A stretch of 64,000 nucleotides of DNA from Marinilongibacter aquaticus (GTDB lineage: Bacteria > Bacteroidota > Bacteroidia > Cytophagales > Spirosomataceae): positions 3,869,501 to 3,933,500 of the forward strand of contig NZ_CP083757.1 in NCBI RefSeq assembly GCF_020149935.1, given 5' to 3'. Both the position numbers and the translations under genes were made by a program. Positions 18,373 through 26,277 of the stretch are shown one piece after another (position 1 is the stretch's first letter; each line of letters opens with the position of its first letter). The notes beneath the pieces were generated by a model, which was not told the origin of the DNA, made no database searches, and was given only the letters and a program-made list of their open reading frames with translations.

Positions 18373-19920
18373 TTAAAACCATTTCTTTTTTCGGGTACTC
18401 ACGCCCAATGCTCCCAAGAGAGAACGTGTAAGGAGATTGGCGGCTGTGCGACCCACTTGCCTTGCGGCAGAACTGCCCAAAATAGTCTCTAAAGTCGACT
18501 TTTCCGCACGTGTGCTTCTGCGTGTTTTGGGCTCGGCGGCTTTTTCTTGAGCTTCCAATTCCGCCGCTTTATCCAGCTTTTTGCCCAACATTTCATATGC
18601 ACTCTCGCGGTCAATATTCTCTTTGTATTTTTTGACCAATTTCGAATCGTCAACTAGGGCGTCGATTTCGCTATCGCTGAGTACGTCCATTCGGCTGCGT
18701 GGCGGACACATGTATGTCACGGCCAAAGGTGTGGGCATGCCTTTTTCGTTGAGGGCGGTAACCAGAGCCTCGCCAATACCCATGGAGGTCATGGCGATTT
18801 CCGTATCAAAAAAGTCCGTCAGCGGATAATTGTCGGCAGCTTCTTTTATTTTTTTCCGATCCGATGCGGTAAAGGCCCGCAAGGCGTGTTGGATTTTCAA
18901 TCCCAATTGACTCAAAACCGAAGCGGGAATATCCTGCGGGTTTTGCGTGGCAAAATATACGCCAACGCCTTTCGAACGGATAAGTTTAACAACGGTTTCT
19001 ATTTGCTGAAGTAAAGCCTTTGAAGCTTCTTGGAACACCAGATGGGCCTCATCGATAAAGATTACCAATTTAGGGCGGTCTTCGTCGCCTGCTTCGGGTA
19101 GCCCAGCGTAGAGCTCCGCAAGCAAGCTGAGCATAAAAGTCGAGAAGAGTTTTGGCCTATCGAGCAAGTCGGTGACCCGCAGTATATTGATTTTTCCAAA
19201 GCCGTTTTCGTCGATTCGCATGAGGTCATCCACATCGAAACTGGTTTCGCCAAAGAAAAGATCGGCACCCTGCTGTTGCAATTCGATCACTTTTCGCATG
19301 ATTGTACCCAAAGATGAAGAGGACATTCTGCCGTAGCTGTCTTCAAATTCATCTTTCCCTTCTTCACTGACAAATTGCAAAACCTTGATGAAATCTTTCA
19401 GGTCGAGTAGGGGCAGGCCATTGTCATCACAATATTTGAAAATCACCGAAACAATGCCTTCTTGTGTATCGTTCAGACCCAATATTTTACCCAATAGAAT
19501 GGGGCCAAATTCTGAAACAGTAGCCCGAAGTCTGACACCTTTCTCGTCGCTAAGTGTAAGCAATTCAACGGGGAAACCCTGCGGTTTGTATTCAACTCCA
19601 GCCGCTTTGGTGCGGTCGAGAATAAAGTCTTTGGCTTCGCCAGATGCCGCAAGGCCACTTAAATCACCTTTAATATCCATAAGCAAAACGGGTACGGATT
19701 GCTCGGAGAGCGATTCGGCCAAAACTTGTAAACTTTTGGTTTTGCCCGTACCGGTCGCTCCGGCGATTAGGCCGTGGCGATTCATGGTTTTCAATGGGAT
19801 ACGAACTTGTGTGGCTTCCACGACTTGATTGTCTAGTTTGGCTGCCCCCAACAATAGGCTTTGGCCTTTGAAAGTGTAGCCTTTCTGGATGGCAGCTTGG
19901 AAATCTTCGATTTTGCTCAT
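18373..19920 (-). CDS. HerA-like / DUF853 family P-loop ATPase
   Basis: A 515-residue member of the DUF853 (YjgR-type) branch of the HerA/FtsK superfamily. It has Walker A GATGTGKTKS near residue 55, the strand PVLLMDIKGDLSGLAASG, Walker B KLVIFIDEAHLVF near 290, sensor-type GVGVYFATQNPQDIP, and an arginine-finger-like region near FTASDRKKIKE. The C-terminal 100 residues are charged and end in a Lys-rich tail. Its cellular role is unknown; the family is related to DNA-pumping ATPases but no NurA nuclease partner is present here. Confidence 0.88.
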   Translation of the reverse strand: MSKIEDFQAAIQKGYTFKGQSLLLGAAKLDNQVVEATQVRIPLKTMNRHGLIAGATGTGKTKSLQVLAESLSEQSVPVLLMDIKGDLSGLAASGEAKDFILDRTKAAGVEYKPQGFPVELLTLSDEKGVRLRATVSEFGPILLGKILGLNDTQEGIVSVIFKYCDDNGLPLLDLKDFIKVLQFVSEEGKDEFEDSYGRMSSSSLGTIMRKVIELQQQGADLFFGETSFDVDDLMRIDENGFGKINILRVTDLLDRPKLFSTFMLSLLAELYAGLPEAGDEDRPKLVIFIDEAHLVFQEASKALLQQIETVVKLIRSKGVGVYFATQNPQDIPASVLSQLGLKIQHALRAFTASDRKKIKEAADNYPLTDFFDTEIAMTSMGIGEALVTALNEKGMPTPLAVTYMCPPRSRMDVLSDSEIDALVDDSKLVKKYKENIDRESAYEMLGKKLDKAAELEAQEKAAEPKTRRSTRAEKSTLETILGSSAARQVGRTAANLLTRSLLGALGVSTRKKKWF

Positions 19921-20064
19921 GGAAAAGGAGTGAGTTAATATGAATGCTTTGCAGCAAATTTAAAGAAAATGGATAATTATAGCATTTAGACAGTTTTAAA
20001 AGTATCAATTAGTTTAAGGGCAATCAAACTATTGTATACATTCCAATGTTGGATACGGCAGATT

Positions 20065-20685
20065 ATGGAAGAATTCAATCGCAAAACCCATTGGGAAACA
20101 GTGTATGCAAACAAGGCTTTGGAAGAAGTGTCTTGGTATCAACGAGTACCCGAAACCTCTTTGTCGTTTTTCGCCCGTTTTGAAGTGCCTTTGGAAGCCA
20201 AAATTATTGATGTTGGCGGAGGTGATAGTTATTTGGTGGATTTTTTGCTTGAAGCCGGTTATTGCGATATCACGGTGTTGGATGTGTCGGGAAAAGCCAT
20301 CGCGAGGGCGAAGGAAAGGTTGGGCAAAAAAGCAGAAATGGTAAAATGGATTGTGGCCGATGCTGCAGATTTCGACCCTCCCGAAAAGTATGACTTTTGG
20401 CACGACAGGGCGGCCTTTCATTTCTTGAACGATTCTTCGGAGCTTGTTGGCTATGTGCAATCGGCAGAAAAAGGATTGCGAAAAGGAGGTCTATTGGCCA
20501 TCGGCACATTTTCGGAGAAGGGACCTGCAAAATGCAGCGGGATTTCCATCAGGCAATATTCGGCCGACTCTTTGAAAGCACAATTCGAATTGGGATTTAA
20601 TTCGTTGGAATGCTTTTCTGTAGATCACAAAACACCCTTTGATACCGTACAAAACTTTGTTTTCTGTACCTTTGAGCGGGTTTGA
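20065..20685 (+). CDS. Class I SAM-dependent methyltransferase
   Basis: A 206-residue Rossmann-fold methyltransferase. Motif I is IIDVGGGDSYLVDFLL near residue 44; the acidic loop ITVLDVSGKAIARAKERL and the AADFDPPEKYDFWHDRAAFHF segment follow in normal order. The tryptophan-rich start (THWETVYANKALEEVSWYQ) is typical of a group often labelled thiopurine or type 12 methyltransferases. The substrate is unknown. ATG 20065 fits this family; the upstream TTG at 20032 adds residues without resemblance. It is divergent from the HerA-like gene. Confidence 0.85.
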   Translation: MEEFNRKTHWETVYANKALEEVSWYQRVPETSLSFFARFEVPLEAKIIDVGGGDSYLVDFLLEAGYCDITVLDVSGKAIARAKERLGKKAEMVKWIVADAADFDPPEKYDFWHDRAAFHFLNDSSELVGYVQSAEKGLRKGGLLAIGTFSEKGPAKCSGISIRQYSADSLKAQFELGFNSLECFSVDHKTPFDTVQNFVFCTFERV

Positions 20686-20723
20686 TTTTAAGACTCGATT
20701 GCCAACTCCAAAACAGTAGCACA

Positions 20724-20921
20724 TTGGAAAAATTAATTAAAAAGGCCGCTTTGTTTGTCTTGGTCTTTACCGTTTTGCTCATCAGTATTTTCTTTCTTTT
20801 CGATATGGGCGTATTTGGCGACGAAGTCAAAATTGCGGGTTTCTATTATATTTTTATGCTGGTGTTTTTATTGGCTTCGCTTTGGGCCTACAAAAACAGC
20901 GGTCGATTCAAAGACTTTTAG
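20724..20921 (+). CDS. Small two-helix membrane protein
   Basis: A short ORF after the methyltransferase gene. From TTG 20724 it encodes 65 residues with two membrane helices (AALFVLVFTVLLISIFFLF and YYIFMLVFLLASLWAY) joined by a short acidic loop, and a basic tail. An alternative TTG at 20682 overlaps the preceding stop and adds 14 polar residues. There is no ATG. The hydrophobic pattern argues for a real gene, but the start is uncertain and the family is not recognised. A TACCTTTG box at 20667-20674 could be its promoter. Confidence 0.5.
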   Translation: MEKLIKKAALFVLVFTVLLISIFFLFDMGVFGDEVKIAGFYYIFMLVFLLASLWAYKNSGRFKDF

Positions 20922-20971
20922 TCTGGGCCGAAATCCCCTTTTGCCGATGGCGAAATTGCAGACATGAATGC

Positions 20972-21000
20972 TTGATATTCAAATCTTTTCTTTACCTTTG
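20972..21000 (+). promoter_or_regulatory. Promoter of rpsU
   Basis: TTG (20972-20974), an 18-base spacer, and TACCTTTG (20993-21000) form a complete Bacteroidetes-type promoter. The sequence after it, CAGCCCA, is shared with the rplU and rpsT promoters. Confidence 0.75.
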
Positions 21001-21020
21001 CAGCCCAAATAAGGAAAGCG

Positions 21021-21030
21021 AAAGGAGGTG
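21021..21030 (+). promoter_or_regulatory. Strong Shine-Dalgarno sequence of rpsU
   Basis: AAAGGAGGTG lies with AGGAGG at 21023-21028, 8 bases before the rpsU ATG. Strong SD sites are rare in Bacteroidetes, whose ribosomes hide the anti-SD with bS21, bS18 and bS6. The exception is rpsU (and rpsR) itself, where it is proposed to allow autoregulation. I saw no comparable SD at the other starts I examined here. Confidence 0.85.
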
Positions 21031-21036
21031 TAAAGC

Positions 21037-21231
21037 ATGATACAGGTAAAAGTAAAAGAAAACGAATCAGTAGAAAGAGCTCTAAAACGTTTCAAAAAGA
21101 AATTCGAGCGTACAGGTGTGTTGCGTGAATTGCGTGGGCGTCAACAGTTTACCAAAAAATCGGTAAAACGTAGATTCGAAATCCTGAATGCTGCCTATAA
21201 GCAGAAAACTTACGGCCATCTTGACGATTAA
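21037..21231 (+). CDS. rpsU: Small ribosomal subunit protein bS21
   Basis: A 64-residue protein with the bS21 pattern: MIQVKVKENESVERALKRFKKK and a second basic helix VKRRFEILNAAYKQK. The protein is part of the 30S platform near the 3' end of 16S rRNA. In Flavobacterium ribosomes bS21 helps bury the anti-SD; Tyr54 of the present sequence lies in the C-terminal helix region thought to matter there. The gene has its own promoter, a strong SD, and is followed by xerC with an inverted repeat in between. No separate terminator is visible. Confidence 0.96.
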   Translation: MIQVKVKENESVERALKRFKKKFERTGVLRELRGRQQFTKKSVKRRFEILNAAYKQKTYGHLDD

Positions 21232-21251
21232 TCAAGGGCTTTAATTCATAT

Positions 21252-21312
21252 TCGACCATTTCTGAGAATTCATTACCTTTGGGTATAAATGTGCTTTCTC
21301 CGAAATGGTCGA
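21252..21312 (+). promoter_or_regulatory. Inverted repeat overlapping the xerC start codon
   Basis: TCGACCATTTC at 21252-21262 and its exact reverse complement GAAATGGTCGA at 21302-21312 are separated by 39 bases. The right arm contains the xerC ATG (21305-21307). The xerC promoter box lies between the arms, so only mRNA read through from rpsU would carry both arms. It could be a start-codon-masking stem, or the arms could bind a protein. Confidence 0.55.
21274..21281 (+). promoter_or_regulatory. Candidate -7 box of xerC
   Basis: TACCTTTG matches TAnnTTTG exactly, 23 bases before the xerC ATG and inside the inverted repeat. TTCG at 21252-21255 is at the distance expected for the -33 element but is one base off TTTG. 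Confidence 0.5.
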
Positions 21313-22189
21313 TTTGTTTTTGAAATATCTTCTCCATGAAAAAAGGTTGAGCGTGCATACGCACAAAGCTTACCAGACCGATCTCAACCAGTTTGCTCAG
21401 TACATTTTGCAGGTTTTTTTTACCGAAGATTTACGGAAAGTGAATTTTCGCGAGATCAGAGCTTGGATTGTCTCCTTGAAAGAAGATGAACTGGATCACA
21501 ATTCGATCAATCGTAAAATAGCCACACTGAAGGCCTTCTACAGATTCATGCAAAAAAAGGGTTTCGTTGAGGCGAATCCGATGCGGAAAATCTCTTCTTT
21601 GAAAAAATCCAGCAAGCCGCCTGTTTTCGTTTCCGAAAAGGCCATTGATGGCCTTTTGAAACATGAATATGTTTTTGATCAAAGCTTCGAAGGGCTTCGC
21701 GATCAATTGATTATCGAGCTTTTGTACGGAACGGGCCTTCGTTTGTCCGAATTGATTGAGCTGAAAGTGAATGATGTGGACCTGTTTTCTGCGAAAATCA
21801 CGGTTTTGGGTAAGCGGAACAAAACGCGGATAATACCTTTGCACAAAAGGTTGGAAAAGGAGCTTGAAGCCTATTTGGCCGAAAGGGAAGGGCAGGTTTC
21901 GGCCGCATTTGCCTTCTTGTTTTTTACAGACCGAAAAGCAAAACTTTATCCGGTGTGGGTGCAAAGGTTAACGAAAAAATATCTTGGTCTTGTCGATACG
22001 AAAGAAAAACGAAGCCCGCACGTACTTCGACACACTTTTGCCACACACCTGCTCAATCGAGGAGCTGAACTGAATGCCATTAAGGAGCTCTTGGGGCATT
22101 CGAGCCTTACGGCGACTCAAATTTACACACACAATTCGATTGAAAAGCTTAAGGCTGTACACAGTAAAGCTCATCCAAAAGCCGAATAA
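21305..22189 (+). CDS. xerC: Tyrosine recombinase XerC/XerD
   Basis: A 294-residue site-specific recombinase, normal length for Xer proteins that resolve chromosome dimers at dif. The N-terminal SAM-like core-binding domain covers about 1-85. All catalytic residues are in place: Arg146 (GTGLRLSEL), Lys170 (VLGKRNKTR), His239 and Arg242 (HVLRHTFATHLL), His265 (LGHSSLTATQ) and Tyr274 (IYTH). It follows rpsU, a pairing often seen in Bacteroidota, where hpf/raiA commonly comes next; here an M1 peptidase follows instead. Whether it acts as XerC or XerD cannot be decided from sequence alone. Confidence 0.92.
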   Translation: MVDLFLKYLLHEKRLSVHTHKAYQTDLNQFAQYILQVFFTEDLRKVNFREIRAWIVSLKEDELDHNSINRKIATLKAFYRFMQKKGFVEANPMRKISSLKKSSKPPVFVSEKAIDGLLKHEYVFDQSFEGLRDQLIIELLYGTGLRLSELIELKVNDVDLFSAKITVLGKRNKTRIIPLHKRLEKELEAYLAEREGQVSAAFAFLFFTDRKAKLYPVWVQRLTKKYLGLVDTKEKRSPHVLRHTFATHLLNRGAELNAIKELLGHSSLTATQIYTHNSIEKLKAVHSKAHPKAE

Positions 22190-22264
22190 AAGGCGTATAT
22201 TGCAACATTTGAGACAATTGCCTTCATCGGCATACAACAACCTAAAATTATATACCCAATTTGT

Positions 22265-24256
22265 ATGAGAAAAAAAGTTTTTGGGGCTTTGCTCTTGGCA
22301 GCAGGGTTTTGCTCTTCAGTACAGGCTCAAGAAAAGTCTAAGTATGACAACAGTGCGGCGTTCGACCCACTTTTTGCGTATCGCCAAGGCACAGTTTACC
22401 GTAGCGGAACGGGTGCTCCTGGCCCTCAATATTGGCAAAATCGTGCCGACTACAATATAGATGTCACGCTCGATCCCGATAAAAATACGGTGGCGGGGCA
22501 TGTGGAAATAACGTATACCAACAACAGTCCAGACCAACTCGATTTCGTTTGGGTGCAATTGGATCAAAATGCTTTCAACGATGAGTCGAAAGGTGGCGTA
22601 ACCACACCTTTGGAAGGTGGAAGGCACGGGAATACCGGTTTTGAAGGGGGCTATACCATAGATGGCGTTATGGCTCAAAAAGAAGTGCAAGTGAGCAAAC
22701 GCAAAACATCGCTTTCTTCGGTTTATCAATCGCATTTGATCAACGATACGCGTATGCAAATTCGTTTCAATGAGCCTTTGAGGTCGGGCGAATCCGTAAA
22801 AATTGGAATGGATTTCTCTTTCAATATCCCACGTTATGGCTCAGATCGTATGGGTAAGTTTGCCACAGACGAGGGCACGATTTACGAGATCGCTCAGTGG
22901 TATCCGCGTATGGCCGTTTACGACGATGTAGAGGGCTGGAATGTCTTGCCTTATGTAGGGAACGGCGAGTTCTATTTGGAATACGGCGATATCGTTTACA
23001 ATGTCACTGTGCCTGCAAGTCATATTGTGGTAGGTTCGGGCGAATTGTTGAACCCCAAAGAGGTGTTGACCAAATCGCAATTGGAGCGTTTGGAAAAAGC
23101 CAAAGGATCGGATGAAACCGTGATGATCCGTACGGCAGATGAAGTAGGTGATGCAGCAAGCAGGCCGAAAAGTGAGGGCACATTGACATGGAAATTCAAA
23201 TGTAGCCAAACAAGAGACGTGGCTTGGGCGTCTTCCGAAAGCTTTATTTGGGATGCGGCTCGCATCAATTTGCCAAGCGGCAAAACGGCTTTGGCCCAAT
23301 CGGCTTATCCAAAAGCTTCTGCTGGAAGCAGCGGCTGGGGCCGTTCGACAGAATACGTGAAAGCCAGTATCGAGTTCTATTCCGATTATATTTATGAATA
23401 CACTTATCCCGTGGCCACCAATGTGGCGGGTGTGGTATCGGGGATGGAATACCCAGGCATTGTATTCTGCGGAGCCGGTGCAAAAAATGGAGATTTGTGG
23501 GGTGTAACAGACCACGAATTTGGCCACAACTGGTTTCCTATGATTGTGGGCACCAATGAAAGAAAATATGCGTGGATGGACGAAGGCTTCAATACCTTTA
23601 TCAATACATTATCTACGAAGAATTTCAACGATGGCGAGTTCAATTCGCCGATTGACCCGCGTCGCTATGCTCCGTATTTCTACGATCGCGACCTGATCAT
23701 GGAAATTCCTGAAGTGATTCAATCGAAAAACTTTGGTTTGGAAGCGTACTTGAAACCCGGCGAAGGTTTGACTATGCTTCGCGAAGATATTTTGGGCGAA
23801 GAGCGTTTCGATTATGCTTTCAGAGAATACGTGAAACGTTGGGCATTTAAACACCCTACGCCTTTCGATTTCTTCGAAACGATCGAAGATGCCTCTGGCG
23901 AAGATTTGGGTTGGTATTGGAAAGGCTGGTTTTTCAACGATTGGAAAATCGACCAATCGGTGGATGGCGTAATCTACACGAACCAAAACCCAGCGGAAGG
24001 AAGTATTATCACGATCTCGAATGTGGAGCAATTGCCAATGCCTGCGGTTGTGGAGGTGAAAGAAGCGAATGGCAAAACTGGCCGTGTAGCATTCCCTGTG
24101 GAAATCTGGCAAAGAGGCGGGGAATGGAAATTCCGTTACAATTCTACTTCGCCAATTTCTTCGGTAACAATCGATCCGGATGCGAAATACCCGGATGTGA
24201 ATCCGAAAAACAATACTTGGAAGCCTAAAGTGTATGAGGTGCCCGAGGAAAATTAA
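22265..24256 (+). CDS. M1 family metallopeptidase (aminopeptidase)
   Basis: An exported 663-residue zinc peptidase with a signal peptide ending SSVQAQ. The zinc site is HEFGH at 417-421 with Glu440 in WMDEGFNTF as the third ligand. GMEYPGIVF near 393-401 takes the place of the GAMEN substrate-binding motif. The N-terminal beta domain (about 60-260) starts [21 protein letters not shown]1 enzymes remove N-terminal residues from peptides; this one is probably periplasmic or outer-membrane associated. It has its own terminator. A long N-terminal extension rich in Gly and Gln precedes the catalytic part. Confidence 0.93.
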   Translation: MRKKVFGALLLAAGFCSSVQAQEKSKYDNSAAFDPLFAYRQGTVYRSGTGAPGPQYWQNRADYNIDVTLDPDKNTVAGHVEITYTNNSPDQLDFVWVQLDQNAFNDESKGGVTTPLEGGRHGNTGFEGGYTIDGVMAQKEVQVSKRKTSLSSVYQSHLINDTRMQIRFNEPLRSGESVKIGMDFSFNIPRYGSDRMGKFATDEGTIYEIAQWYPRMAVYDDVEGWNVLPYVGNGEFYLEYGDIVYNVTVPASHIVVGSGELLNPKEVLTKSQLERLEKAKGSDETVMIRTADEVGDAASRPKSEGTLTWKFKCSQTRDVAWASSESFIWDAARINLPSGKTALAQSAYPKASAGSSGWGRSTEYVKASIEFYSDYIYEYTYPVATNVAGVVSGMEYPGIVFCGAGAKNGDLWGVTDHEFGHNWFPMIVGTNERKYAWMDEGFNTFINTLSTKNFNDGEFNSPIDPRRYAPYFYDRDLIMEIPEVIQSKNFGLEAYLKPGEGLTMLREDILGEERFDYAFREYVKRWAFKHPTPFDFFETIEDASGEDLGWYWKGWFFNDWKIDQSVDGVIYTNQNPAEGSIITISNVEQLPMPAVVEVKEANGKTGRVAFPVEIWQRGGEWKFRYNSTSPISSVTIDPDAKYPDVNPKNNTWKPKVYEVPEEN

Positions 24257-24274
24257 GAGCGAATCTTGTGAAAG

Positions 24275-24306
24275 AAAAGGCGTGGTTTTCGAACCACGCC
24301 TTTTTT
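24275..24306. terminator. Bidirectional terminator with UUCG loop
   Basis: A 13-bp stem built on AAAAGGCGTGGTT closes a TTCG tetraloop and runs into TTTTTT. It lies between the M1 peptidase gene and the convergent SirB1-like gene; the A run on the other side makes it work on both strands. Confidence 0.92.
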
Positions 24307-24314
24307 AATGCCTA

Positions 24315-25163
24315 TTAGTCGAGCGGCTGATCGTAGAGCGAGTCGAAGATTTTTTTCACTTCTTCCATTTTTTCTGTTTCCGCATTTTTCTGGAAGGAAT
24401 ACATCAAATTCAGTAGGGAGCGTCGAATGATCTCGAGGTTGTTGCAAGGTTCGTAGAACATATCTTTCTGATCGATCTGCATTTGTTTCAAATACGAATC
24501 GATGTCCTTTTTTTCAAAAATCAAACCTTTGTTGAAAATGTTGATATAGAACTGTATTTGGTTCGATTTGTAGGTTAGAATGAACAAACTCGGCAGGTTC
24601 ACGCCAAAAATCGGAAAGCCCAGCCTTTGGGCAATCAGCATATAGATTACGCACAAGGATATCGGATTCCCTCTTTTGGTTTCAATCACCTGGTTGATCA
24701 AAGAATTGGCGGGAGAATGGAAATTCTTAGTGTTTGCAGCAAATTTATGCAGTTTGAAAAACACATGATTCAATGTTTTCACGGCATCGAAAGGGTGAAT
24801 CTCGTCACGAAGATGAAGCCATGCATCGAAATAAATCTGGTTCAATTCTTTTTTTAGGCTTTGCAGCTCGAGGTCGGGATATTGGTATTTCGCAATGAGC
24901 CACATGCCTTCGAGCAGGTCGTGCTGACGATTGTTTTTCCAATCGATCATGCCCTTGCTCACTTGGCTATATTGAAGTTCGTGGATGAGGTCTTCGAGCC
25001 TTTTTTGCAGGGGTTGATTTAATGGATTGTCTTGCCAATGCATTTCAAGAAATGGAATGGCTTCCCCTCCAAGGTTTTTAATTTGTTTTTCTACGTGATT
25101 GCTCACTTCATTGTCGCTGTCATCGAGCAGCGAAACAAGTGCCTTTATTTCGCTTTCTTTCAT
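24315..25163 (-). CDS. SirB1/transglutaminase-like family protein
   Basis: A 282-residue cytoplasmic-looking protein with no signal. The core (about 85-215) matches the SirB1 N-terminal transglutaminase-like domain: LNHVFFKLHKFAANTKNF, NQVIETKRGNPISLCVIYMLIAQRLGFPIFGVNLP. The GNPISLCVIYMLIA segment carries the Cys of the transglutaminase-like fold. The N-terminal 80 residues are helical and resemble HEAT-like repeats. Its function is not known; the usual C-terminal TPR of longer SirB1 proteins is reduced. It is divergent from galE. Confidence 0.82.
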   Translation of the reverse strand: MKESEIKALVSLLDDSDNEVSNHVEKQIKNLGGEAIPFLEMHWQDNPLNQPLQKRLEDLIHELQYSQVSKGMIDWKNNRQHDLLEGMWLIAKYQYPDLELQSLKKELNQIYFDAWLHLRDEIHPFDAVKTLNHVFFKLHKFAANTKNFHSPANSLINQVIETKRGNPISLCVIYMLIAQRLGFPIFGVNLPSLFILTYKSNQIQFYINIFNKGLIFEKKDIDSYLKQMQIDQKDMFYEPCNNLEIIRRSLLNLMYSFQKNAETEKMEEVKKIFDSLYDQPLD

Positions 25164-25236
25164 ACCTAACGCACTGGTCTTGAAGTTAAATTAGAGAAGA
25201 CTTTAGAAAAGAACAAGCTAAAAAGTAAAACTTTCC

Positions 25237-25244
25237 TATTTTTG
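25237..25244 (+). promoter_or_regulatory. Candidate -7 box of galE
   Basis: TATTTTTG is an exact TAnnTTTG match 16 bases before the galE ATG. No TTG is seen at the -33 position. Confidence 0.45.
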
Positions 25245-25260
25245 CTCAAAACTTGATCGA

Positions 25261-26277
25261 ATGAATATTCTCGTAACCGGCGGTGCTGGTTTTATAGGTT
25301 CTCATACTGTAGTTGAATTGGAAAATGCCGGTTTCAGGCCCATAATACTCGATGATTTCAGCAATTCAGAAAAGTCGGTGCTCGATGGTTTAAAGAATAT
25401 CCTTGGGCATGATGTGGAGTGTATCGAAGGCAATTGCAACGATACCGAAGTGCTGAGAAGTGTTTTTGCTTCGCATAAAATCGATGGCGTGATTCATTTT
25501 GCCGCGGCCAAAGCTGTGGGCGAGTCGGTGGAAAATCCATTGAAATATTACGATTTGAACGTAGGGTCGCTTATTAAGCTGATTCGTACAATGGAAGAAT
25601 TTGGAGTGAAGAAAATGGTTTTCTCCTCTTCTTGCACGGTTTACGGCGAACCCGATGAAATCCCTGTTACTGAATCGACGCCGAGAAAACCGGCCAATTC
25701 GCCATACGGGAATACAAAAACCATCTGTGAGGATATCCTTCGCGATACCGTGTTGTCTGGAAGAAACGCTCAATTTGTGGCCTTGCGTTATTTCAATCCA
25801 ATAGGAGCTCACGAAACAGCCGAAATCGGGGAGCTTCCGAGCGGAGTGCCGAGCAATTTGGTACCTTATATTACGCAAACAGCGGCTGGTTTGAGAAATG
25901 AGCTCACCATTTTTGGAGACGATTACGATACAATTGACGGAACGAACATTCGCGATTTTATTCATGTGGTCGATTTGGCCAAGGCCCATGTGCTGGCTTT
26001 GAAATTTTTGGAAGAGAAGGAAGAGGCCTATTACGATGTCTTCAATATCGGCACGGGGAAGGGAAATTCTGTGAAAGAGCTTGTCGATACTTTTGAAGAA
26101 GTGAACGGCGTAAAACTAAACTATAAAATAGGGCCAAGAAGGCCTGGCGATACGATCAAGATTTACGGTGACGTGAACAAATCGCAAGATATATTGGGCT
26201 GGAAGGCCGAGAAAACATTGGCCGAAGCCTTGAAAGATGCGTGGCGTTGGCAACAAAAACTGGCAGAAAGAAAATGA
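25261..26277 (+). CDS. galE: UDP-glucose 4-epimerase
   Basis: Interconverts UDP-glucose and UDP-galactose using bound NAD; it feeds surface polysaccharide and galactose metabolism. The 338-residue protein has the short-chain dehydrogenase core: GGAGFIGSH at 7-15, VIHFAAAKAVGESV, SSSCTVYGEPDEIP, and the YxxxK pair in SPYGNTK. ALRYFNPIGAHETAEIGE, VPYITQTA and GTNIRDFIHVVDLAKAH are typical of GalE. Its stop overlaps the ATG of rfbB (ATGA), so the two are translationally coupled. Confidence 0.95.
   Translation: MNILVTGGAGFIGSHTVVELENAGFRPIILDDFSNSEKSVLDGLKNILGHDVECIEGNCNDTEVLRSVFASHKIDGVIHFAAAKAVGESVENPLKYYDLNVGSLIKLIRTMEEFGVKKMVFSSSCTVYGEPDEIPVTESTPRKPANSPYGNTKTICEDILRDTVLSGRNAQFVALRYFNPIGAHETAEIGELPSGVPSNLVPYITQTAAGLRNELTIFGDDYDTIDGTNIRDFIHVVDLAKAHVLALKFLEEKEEAYYDVFNIGTGKGNSVKELVDTFEEVNGVKLNYKIGPRRPGDTIKIYGDVNKSQDILGWKAEKTLAEALKDAWRWQQKLAERK

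Noticed and set aside
21252-21312. A dif site next to xerC
   Set aside because: The inverted repeat arms are 39 bases apart and do not resemble the 28-bp dif layout with a 6-bp centre.
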